A stretch of DNA of 13,646 nucleotides from CAZLKN01 sp964560135. Its GTDB lineage: Bacteria; Actinomycetota; JAICYB01. The position numbers and the translations under genes were made by a program. The notes beneath the pieces are model-generated. The model was given only the letters and a program-made list of their open reading frames with translations. It was not told the origin of the DNA and did no database searches. The DNA lies in NCBI GenBank assembly GCA_964560135.1, contig CAZLKN010000071.1:1-13646 (forward strand), given 5' to 3'. Positions 8,382 to 13,646 of this stretch are shown here, piece by piece (the first letter of the stretch is position 1; each line of letters opens with the position of its first letter).

Positions 8382-8409
8382 CTGGGCTGGAGGGATCCCT
8401 CTGGTCCGG
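8382..8409. terminator. Hairpin between convergent SRPBCC and FAD-oxidoreductase genes
   Basis: Bases 8382-8393 can pair with 8398-8409 over 12 positions (eight Watson-Crick pairs and four G-U), with the tetraloop GATC. The core GAGGGATCCCTC (8390-8401) is a perfect palindrome. It begins four bases after the SRPBCC stop and lies 25 bases from the stop of the opposing gene. No U-tract follows, as is common for actinobacterial terminators. A second palindrome, CGGCTAGCCG (8407-8416), overlaps its end. Confidence 0.6.
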
Positions 8410-8433
8410 CTAGCCGCCGGAGCCCGTGCAGAT

Positions 8434-9855
8434 CTACGACGCCGGAGGGATGTTCCAGTTCACCCTGAACAGGTTCTGCGGGTCGTACTTCTTCTTCACC
8501 GCCGCCAAACGCTCGAGGTGCCCGCCGAACGCGGCCTCCACGTCCGCGTCGTCCTGGCCCCCGAAGTTGAGGTACGTCCCGCCGGTCGAGAAGCGCTGCG
8601 CTTCACTGATCACGTTCCGTACCCATGCGATCTCGCCGTCCGCCTCACCGGGATCCGCCCAGTTCGCGTCCACGCTCAGCATGTAGGGCGCCTCACGGTC
8701 GCCGATCGGCATCTCGTCGCGGCCCACGCGGGAGATCGCCCCGCCGAGCAGGGGCACGTGCACGAGCGTGAGCGGCGAGATCCGGTCCACACCGTACTTG
8801 GCGATCAGGTCGATGGCGTCGTCGCTCAACCCGGGCAGGTAGAGCGACTTCCAGTAGCTCCCCAGCTCACCCTTCGGGAAGAACGGGTCGAAGGCGGCCT
8901 GGAAGAAGCGATAGGGCATCCTATCGCTGATGTCCGCCAGCGGCGTGGCGAGCTGGCGGGCGGGCTGCAGGACCTTCTCGCCCTCGTCGGGGTCGCCGGC
9001 GTAGACGGCCCCCACGATCATCACCTTCTGGTTGTGGACCGCCGGCGGAAGGTGAGGATCCTCGGGCATGCTCCAGAAGACGACGCGGGTCGTCACCTCA
9101 TCGGGGGCAGTCTCCGCCCAGTCCCGCCAGGCGCGGAAGGTCTCAGCCGCGGTGTCCACCGGGTACATCACAGCCGCACACATCACGACCGGGCCCAGGG
9201 GGTACGCTTCGAACTCGAACTCGGTGACCACCCCGAAGTTCCCGCCGCCGCCACGGATCCCCCAGAACAGATCGGCGTTCTCCTGCTCGCTCGCCGTCAC
9301 GAGCTTGCCGTCGGCGGTCACGATCTGCGCCGACCGCAGACTGTCACACGTCAATCCCCACTTGCGGTGCAGCCAACCGATCCCACCACCGAGCGTCAGC
9401 CCCGCCACACCGGTCGACGAAACCACCCCGCCGGGAACCGCGAGCCCGTGCAACTGCGACTCGCGGTCGACGTCACCCCACGTCGCACCACCCTGCACGC
9501 GCACCCGACGTGCGTCGGCGTCAACCCACACGCCGCGCATCGTCGAGAGATCGATCAACAGTCCGTCGTCGCAGATCCCGTGACCGGCGACATGGTGCCC
9601 GCCGCCGCGGACCGCCGTCAGCAGCGTGTGCTCGCGCGCGAGGTTCACGGCGTCGACCACGTCCGCCGTGCCGGAGCACCGGATGATGAGACCCGGACGA
9701 CGATCGATCATGCCGTTCTGGACGACCCGTGCCTCCTCGTAGCCGTCATCGGACGGTGTGAGGATCTGTCCGTGGAACATCATGCGCAACTCGTCGACCT
9801 GCTCATCGCCGAACACCGTCGACTGGCCTGCGAGTGTCTTCACCGAGACCGTCAT
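8434..9855 (-). CDS. FAD-binding oxidoreductase with BBE (berberine-bridge-like) C-terminus
   Basis: A flavoprotein of 473 residues, typical of the VAO/BBE family. The start at ATG 9855 has AGGGGG five bases upstream (9861-9866). The N-terminal FAD_binding_4 domain includes TPSDDGYEEARVVQNGMI (33-50), AVRGGGHHVAGHG (81-93), GGATWGDVD (122-130) and GVAGLTLGGGIGWLHRKWG (149-167). H87 aligns with the histidine that carries 8-alpha-linked FAD. The second attachment Cys of bicovalent family members is absent in the 142-152 segment, so single covalent attachment is expected. The C-terminus has the BBE motif (YLNFGG, then LAAVKKKYDPQNLFRVNWNI). No signal peptide is visible, so it is probably cytosolic. 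The substrate is unknown; relatives oxidise sugars, alkaloids and secondary metabolites. It diverges from the thiolase gene by 184 bases, but no pathway link is evident. Confidence 0.92.
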   Translation of the reverse strand: MTVSVKTLAGQSTVFGDEQVDELRMMFHGQILTPSDDGYEEARVVQNGMIDRRPGLIIRCSGTADVVDAVNLAREHTLLTAVRGGGHHVAGHGICDDGLLIDLSTMRGVWVDADARRVRVQGGATWGDVDRESQLHGLAVPGGVVSSTGVAGLTLGGGIGWLHRKWGLTCDSLRSAQIVTADGKLVTASEQENADLFWGIRGGGGNFGVVTEFEFEAYPLGPVVMCAAVMYPVDTAAETFRAWRDWAETAPDEVTTRVVFWSMPEDPHLPPAVHNQKVMIVGAVYAGDPDEGEKVLQPARQLATPLADISDRMPYRFFQAAFDPFFPKGELGSYWKSLYLPGLSDDAIDLIAKYGVDRISPLTLVHVPLLGGAISRVGRDEMPIGDREAPYMLSVDANWADPGEADGEIAWVRNVISEAQRFSTGGTYLNFGGQDDADVEAAFGGHLERLAAVKKKYDPQNLFRVNWNIPPAS

Positions 9856-10039
9856 CGCATCCCCCTGTTGTCGAAATCGCTCCCCCCAACCCGATCCCTA
9901 GCATGTCCCAGCCCCGTCGTTCCAGTCCACGTCGAGCGGTCACAGCCAGACGCTTCCGGACCCGTCGTGATGGCAGGTTCGGCCCATCCGGGACTCCCAC
10001 AGATGACCTACGATGACCTCCCCTTCGTAAGGAGACCTC

Positions 10040-11254
10040 ATGCGCGATGCCGTGATCTGCGAGCCGCTGCGGACCCCGATCGGGAGGTTCGGCGGCATGT
10101 TCCGCGACCTTCCGGCGGCAGCACTGGCCGCGACCGTGATCCGGGAGCTGGTCAAGCGCACCGGGCTCGAGCCCGACGCCGTGGACGACGTCATCTTCGG
10201 CCAGTGCTACCCGAACGGGGAGGCCCCCGCCATCGGACGCGTCGCCGCCCTCGACGCCGGGCTCCCGATCTCGGTCCCCGGGATGCAGATCGACCGCCGG
10301 TGCGGCTCGGGCCTCCAGGCCGTGATCGACGCCTCCCTGCGGGTGCAGACCGGCGCCGCCGAGGTCGTTCTCGCCGGGGGCGCCGAGAGCATGAGCCAGG
10401 CCGAGTTCTACGCGCTCGGCATGCGCTGGGGCGTGCGCGGGGACGGGGTGCAGCTCGTCGACCGGCTCGCCCGCGGACGCGTCACCGCCGGCGGCCACAA
10501 CCACCCCGTCGAAGGCGGCATGCTCGAGACCGCAGAGAACCTCCGCCGCGAGTATGCGATCTCCCGCGAGGAGCAGGACCGTCTCGCCGTCGAGTCCCAC
10601 CGCCGCGCCGTCACAGCCCAGCGCGACGGTCGGTTCGCCGAGGAGATCGTCTCCGTCGAGGTCACCGGCCGCAAAGGTGAGACGACGGCGCTCGACACCG
10701 ACGAGCATCCCCGGCCCGACACCACCATGGAGGCCCTCGCGGGCTTGCGTCCGGTGCGCGGCAAGGTCGACCCCGAGGCCACGGTCACGGCGGGCAACGC
10801 CAGCGGTCAGAACGACGCCGCGGCGGTGTGCATCGTCACCCATCCGGACCGGGCCGAGGCCCTGGGCTTGCGTCCGCTGGCCCGGTTGGTGTCGTGGGGC
10901 CTGGCCGCGGTGGAGCCGGAGCGGATGGGGATCGGTCCGGTGCCGGCGACGAAGCAGGCGCTGGAACGGGCCAAGCTCACCCTCGCCGACGTCGACCTCA
11001 TCGAGCTCAACGAGGCGTTCGCCGCGCAGGTACTCGCCGTCACACGCGAGTGGGCGTTCGGCGAGGATGACTTTGCACGCACGAACGTCAACGGCTCGGG
11101 GATCTCACTCGGACACCCCGTGGGGGCCACGGGCGTACGCATCCTCACGACGCTGCTTCGCGAGCTCGACCGCCGCGAGGCGCGCTACGGGCTCGAGACG
11201 ATGTGCATCGGCGGGGGCCAGGGCCTCGCCGCGGTCTTCGAGCGCTGGACCTGA
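10040..11254 (+). CDS. Acetyl-CoA C-acyltransferase (thiolase)
   Basis: Thiolase-family enzyme of 404 residues that either cleaves 3-ketoacyl-CoA with CoA or condenses two acyl-CoAs. ATG 10040 has AAGGAG (10029-10034) five bases upstream. The N-terminus MRDAVICEPLRTPIGRFGG is typical. The nucleophile is C88 in DRRCGSGLQ, the conserved NEAFAA begins at N324, the catalytic histidine is H359 in GHPVGATG, and the acid/base cysteine is C389 in CIGGGQG. All key residues are present, so it should be active. Degradative and biosynthetic types cannot be separated confidently by eye; the sequence fits a FadA-like beta-oxidation enzyme. No dehydrogenase/hydratase partner gene is next to it. TACGAT (10009-10014) is a weak -10 candidate without a clear -35. 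Its TGA directly abuts the stop of the opposing gene. Confidence 0.95.
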   Translation: MRDAVICEPLRTPIGRFGGMFRDLPAAALAATVIRELVKRTGLEPDAVDDVIFGQCYPNGEAPAIGRVAALDAGLPISVPGMQIDRRCGSGLQAVIDASLRVQTGAAEVVLAGGAESMSQAEFYALGMRWGVRGDGVQLVDRLARGRVTAGGHNHPVEGGMLETAENLRREYAISREEQDRLAVESHRRAVTAQRDGRFAEEIVSVEVTGRKGETTALDTDEHPRPDTTMEALAGLRPVRGKVDPEATVTAGNASGQNDAAAVCIVTHPDRAEALGLRPLARLVSWGLAAVEPERMGIGPVPATKQALERAKLTLADVDLIELNEAFAAQVLAVTREWAFGEDDFARTNVNGSGISLGHPVGATGVRILTTLLRELDRREARYGLETMCIGGGQGLAAVFERWT

Positions 11255-11266
11255 TCAGGACCGCTC
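11240..11266. terminator. Hairpin over the abutting stop codons of thiolase and membrane-protein genes
   Basis: CCTGATCAGG (11250-11259) is a perfect palindrome made by the two opposing stop codons TGA/TCA and their flanks. The stem extends, after an A-A mismatch, with GG/CC and, after a three-base bulge, with GAGC/GCTC (11240-11243 with 11263-11266). The loop would be GATC, as in the hairpin at 8382-8409. It could act as a terminator for both strands, although it partly consists of coding sequence. Confidence 0.4.
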
Positions 11267-11686
11267 TTCGCGGAGGCGGTCCATCGTCGCGGCGACCTCC
11301 GCGTCGGGCGCGAGGTTGTCGATCCGCACCACATGCTCCCGCCGCAGCAGCACATTGCCGTCCGGCTCGTGCAAGGCATCCCGCACCGAACGGAGCTCCT
11401 GCGTCGGCGGCGCGTCCTCCTCCCCCGGCACCTCCTGGATCACGAAGGCATCCACCAGCTCGAAGTACCCGTCCCTCGCCTCGCGAAGCCGACCGAAAAG
11501 CACCTGCCCGTCCTCGAGGAACACCGCCTGATAACGGTCGGGAACCACCTGTCCCCCTACCGGATCCCCCTCCGCCAACAGCAGCGACGCCACCCAGACC
11601 GCCCCGGCCAATCCCGCCAGGACGAGCACCCCCAACAGCAACCGGCCGACAATCCGTCCGCTGATCGTGATCTGCATACCCTGCAT
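11255..11686 (-). CDS. Membrane-anchored protein of unknown function (YQAVFL/GQVxFG type)
   Basis: A protein of 143 residues. ATG 11686 is preferred because GGTGA lies five bases upstream; ATG 11677 (MQITISGR) is an alternative with no room for a ribosome site. Upstream in-frame sequence to 11854 looks non-coding. A single hydrophobic segment at about 13-38 (GRLLLGVLVLAGLAGAVWVA) suggests a membrane anchor with the rest outside the cell, or a signal anchor. The soluble part has DRYQAVFLEDGQVLFGRLRE, then a variable acidic loop, and ends with LLRREHVVRIDNLAPDAEVA. This resembles a conserved hypothetical family I recall with a YQAVFLxxGQVYFGKL core. No catalytic motif is visible and I do not assign a function. 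It diverges from the collagen-like gene across 239 bases. Confidence 0.75.
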   Translation of the reverse strand: MQGMQITISGRIVGRLLLGVLVLAGLAGAVWVASLLLAEGDPVGGQVVPDRYQAVFLEDGQVLFGRLREARDGYFELVDAFVIQEVPGEEDAPPTQELRSVRDALHEPDGNVLLRREHVVRIDNLAPDAEVAATMDRLREERS

Positions 11687-11806
11687 CGTAGTCACCGCTC
11701 GCCTCCGGCACGAAGCCGTCCACCCCCTCCTCGAGATCGCCCAAGCCAAGCTCACCCAGCTCCCCACCCCTCCCCACCAGCGCAAACACCCCTCCGACAA
11801 GAAATT

Positions 11807-11822
11807 CAGTAGTCGACCACTG
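11807..11822. promoter_or_regulatory. Operator-like palindrome upstream of the collagen-like gene
   Basis: CAGTAGTCGACCACTG is a 16-base inverted repeat with a GTCGAC core and only one mismatched pair (A11811 against C11818). It lies in the 239-base divergent region, about 100 bases before the collagen-like start and 120 bases before the membrane-protein start. A regulator site is possible. No clear -35/-10 pair was found around it. Confidence 0.3.
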
Positions 11823-11925
11823 ATGCACCAAGATCCCCCACCGACCACCATCACCCAAGAAGGACAACAGCGCAGACCACCGACCCAACGCGCGGAGGCC
11901 TGCCCGAACGAAAGGGAGGACCAAG

Positions 11926-13646
11926 ATGTCCACCACCAGCAGTCTCCGCCGACGACTCCTCACCGCCACCGCCGCCTTCGCCCTCCTCGCCGGCACCGGC
12001 GCCGTCTCCGCCGCCCCCGACCAACAACAAGACAGCGGCGACCAGCTCATCCACGCCTGCATCACCCCCGCCGGCACCGTCCGCATCGTCGACGACACCA
12101 GCCAATGCCTCCCCCTCGAAGACCCCATGACCTGGGGCGTCAGTGGCCCCCAGGGACCCGAAGGCCCCCAAGGCGACCAAGGCGACCAAGGACCCCCCGG
12201 ACTCACCTGGCAAGGCGACTGGACCGCCGACACGGACTACGAGATCAACGACGCCGTTCAACACCAAGGCTCCGCCTGGATCGCCACACAAGACAACACC
12301 TTCAGCGAGCCCAGCCTCTCCAACCCCAACTGGAACCTCCTCGCCGCCCAAGGCGAGACCGGTCCGGAAGGCCCCGAGGGACCGGTAGGACCCCAAGGAG
12401 AACAAGGACCACAAGGAGAACAAGGCCCCGAAGGACCAACCGGACCCCAAGGAGAAGAAGGCCCAACCGGACCCCAAGGACCACAAGGAGAACAAGGAGA
12501 ACAAGGAGAACAAGGCCCCGAAGGACCAGAAGGACCCGAAGGACAACAAGGACCAGAAGGACCCGAAGGACCAGAAGGACCAGAAGGACCCGAAGGACCA
12601 GAAGGGCCAGAGGGACCAGAGGGACCAGAGGGTTCGCCCGGCCTCGTATGGCACGGAGATTGGTCCTCCGAGACCGCCTACAGCAAAGACGACGCCGTCC
12701 ACCACGCAGGCTCAGCATGGGTAGCAACACAGGACAACGCCACCCTCGAACCCTCCCTGCAGAATTCAGAAGAGTGGGACCTCCTCGCCGCCCAAGGCGA
12801 GACCGGCCCCCAGGGTGAACAGGGACCCGAAGGACCAGAAGGCCCCCAAGGAGAACAAGGACCACAAGGAGAGCAAGGCCCCGAAGGACCAGAAGGACCC
12901 CAGGGTGAACAGGGACCAGAAGGACCCGAAGGACCCGAAGGAGAACAAGGCCCAGAAGGACCCGAAGGACGCGAAGGACCACAGGGGCCAGAGGGGCCAG
13001 AGGGTTCGCCCGGCCTCGTATGGCACGGAGACTGGTCCTCCGACACCGCCTCCGAGGGCGCCTACAGCAAAGACGACGCCGTCCACCATGCAGGCTCAGC
13101 ATGGGTAGCGACACAGGACAACGCCACCCTCGAACCCTCGCTGAATTCAGAAGAGTGGGACCTCCTCGCCGCCCAAGGCGAGACCGGCCCCCAGGGTGAA
13201 CAGGGACCCGAAGGACCCGAAGGACCCAAGGGTGAACAGGGACCCGAAGGAGAAGAAGGCCCAGCCGGACCCCAAGGAGAAGAAGGACCCGAAGGACGCG
13301 AAGGACCACAGGGGCCAGAGGGTTCGCCCGGCCTCGTATGGCGCGGAGACTGGTCCTCCGACACCGCCTCCGAGGGCGCCTACAGCAAAGACGACGCCGT
13401 CCACCATGCAGGCTCAGCATGGGTAGCGACACAGGACAACGCCACCCTCGAACCCTCGCTGAATTCAGAAGAGTGGGACCTCCTCGCCGCCCAAGGCGAG
13501 ACCGGCCCCCAGGGTGAACAGGGACCCGAAGGACCCCAAGGAGAACAAGGCCCCGAAGGACCAGAAGGACCCCAGGGTGAACAGGGACCCGAAGGACCAG
13601 AAGGCCCCCAAGGAGAACAAGGACCCGAAGGACCAGAAGGCCCCCA
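11926..13646 (+). CDS. Secreted collagen-like protein with alternating carbohydrate-binding-like modules (3' end outside window)
   Basis: The frame stays open for 573 codons from ATG 11926 to the window end. AGGGAGGA (11913-11920) lies five bases before the start. Residues 1-30 are a signal peptide (RRR, then a hydrophobic core, then AVSAA). Residues 37-73 form a short domain with two cysteines (C45, C61) of the IHACxxxxGxxRIV type often seen before bacterial collagen repeats. Perfect Gly-X-Y blocks follow: 6 triplets from 74, 32 from 143, 24 from 291, 17 from 418 and at least 17 from 524. Between them are four modules of 51-55 residues (92-142, 239-290, 363-417, 469-523). Their pattern, GLxWxGDW, YxxxDAVxHxGSAWxATQDN, W(N/D)LLAAQ, resembles CBM5/12-like carbohydrate-binding modules. 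The protein is probably an extracellular, triple-helical, adhesive or matrix protein. The anchor, if any, lies beyond the window. Codons favour GAA, GGA, CAA and CCA, unlike neighbouring genes. Confidence 0.9.
   Translation, partial: MSTTSSLRRRLLTATAAFALLAGTGAVSAAPDQQQDSGDQLIHACITPAGTVRIVDDTSQCLPLEDPMTWGVSGPQGPEGPQGDQGDQGPPGLTWQGDWTADTDYEINDAVQHQGSAWIATQDNTFSEPSLSNPNWNLLAAQGETGPEGPEGPVGPQGEQGPQGEQGPEGPTGPQGEEGPTGPQGPQGEQGEQGEQGPEGPEGPEGQQGPEGPEGPEGPEGPEGPEGPEGPEGPEGSPGLVWHGDWSSETAYSKDDAVHHAGSAWVATQDNATLEPSLQNSEEWDLLAAQGETGPQGEQGPEGPEGPQGEQGPQGEQGPEGPEGPQGEQGPEGPEGPEGEQGPEGPEGREGPQGPEGPEGSPGLVWHGDWSSDTASEGAYSKDDAVHHAGSAWVATQDNATLEPSLNSEEWDLLAAQGETGPQGEQGPEGPEGPKGEQGPEGEEGPAGPQGEEGPEGREGPQGPEGSPGLVWRGDWSSDTASEGAYSKDDAVHHAGSAWVATQDNATLEPSLNSEEWDLLAAQGETGPQGEQGPEGPQGEQGPEGPEGPQGEQGPEGPEGPQGEQGPEGPEGP
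12387..12632 (+). repeat. T-free minisatellite-like collagen repeat tract
   Basis: 246 consecutive bases contain no T on the plus strand. They encode Gly-X-Y triplets as reiterated 9-base units such as GAAGGACCA and GAAGGACCC, with the purest run at about 12550-12632. Because every stop codon needs a T on its own strand on the plus side, or an A on the minus strand, all six frames are open here. Shorter T-free runs recur in the later collagen blocks (about 12817-12905 and 12907-13004). Confidence 0.9.
13003..13218 (+). repeat. Long direct repeat, copy 1 (module 3)
   Basis: 216 bases that recur at 13321-13536, offset 318 bases (106 codons), with a single mismatch (A at 13025, G at 13343, giving His against Arg). 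The repeat covers all of module 3 and the start of the next Gly-X-Y block. Similarity continues upstream across a 6-base length difference. Confidence 0.95.
13321..13536 (+). repeat. Long direct repeat, copy 2 (module 4)
   Basis: The second copy of the 216-base repeat, covering module 4 and the first six triplets after it. Module 2 (12631 onward) is a more diverged copy that lacks a 12-base insertion (Ser-Glu-Gly-Ala) and has an extra Gln codon. Module 1 is clearly older and more different. Confidence 0.95.

Noticed and set aside
11687..11854. N-terminal extension of the small membrane protein
   Set aside because: The added residues are Trp/Gly/Arg-rich and unlike a real domain, and they would place the anchor in mid-protein; the ribosome site favours 11686.
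11667..12818. Plus-strand Arg/Pro-rich ORF of 383 residues overlapping the collagen-like gene
   Set aside because: Frame-shifted reading of the same repeats with a biased composition. The collagen frame has the ribosome site, signal peptide and domains.
11851..13432. Long minus-strand ORFs antisense to the collagen-like gene (Leu/Arg-rich and Trp/Ser/Phe-rich proteins)
   Set aside because: They mirror the Gly-X-Y repeats. The plus strand almost lacks T here, so the minus strand lacks A and cannot form stops. They have low complexity, no ribosome site and no domain.
12387..13646. Regular repeats as a possible CRISPR array
   Set aside because: The periodicity is 3 and 9 bases in frame with Gly-X-Y codons, with no constant repeat/unique spacer structure and no cas genes.

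Overview
The window is high-G+C DNA with closely packed genes and looks like a chromosomal segment of an actinomycete-type bacterium (Actinomycetota). This rests on four things: a DUF222/13E12-type gene, a dnaE2 gene with a GAAC-N4-GTTC LexA box of the actinobacterial/mycobacterial kind, many GTG starts, and a zinc-ribbon/class III cyclase/AAA/TPR regulator of a type common in that phylum. A finer placement cannot be made by eye.

Left part (1-4444): the N-terminal part of a DUF222 (HNH endonuclease-type) gene leaves the window on the minus strand. It diverges from a Uma2-family nuclease-fold protein (590-1150). Next comes the error-prone DNA polymerase dnaE2 (1193-4444), whose start codon touches a near-ideal SOS box. 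No imuA or imuB is present here.

Middle part (4464-11254): a long minus-strand cyclase/AAA/TPR regulator converges on dnaE2 and diverges from a small SRPBCC protein. A minus-strand BBE-type FAD oxidoreductase converges on the SRPBCC gene and diverges from a plus-strand thiolase. These are mostly single-gene transcription units with alternating strands, and all three convergent junctions hold compact hairpins that may serve as two-way terminators. No pathway clearly links these genes, although the thiolase points to acyl-CoA metabolism.

Right part (11255-13646): a small membrane-anchored protein of unknown function ends base-to-base against the thiolase. It diverges from the most striking gene, a secreted collagen-like protein (11926 to beyond the window end). 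At least 573 codons are open, with a signal peptide, a short Cys-containing N-terminal domain, and blocks of perfect Gly-X-Y triplets alternating with four carbohydrate-binding-like modules. The triplets are almost all GPE, GPQ and GEQ and nearly lack lysine. One 246-base stretch has no T at all on the coding strand, which opens all six frames and creates many false ORFs. Modules 3 and 4 are near-identical at DNA level, indicating recent duplication.

The best candidates for something unusual are the acidic, T-free, modular collagen-like gene and the SOS box that overlaps the dnaE2 start.
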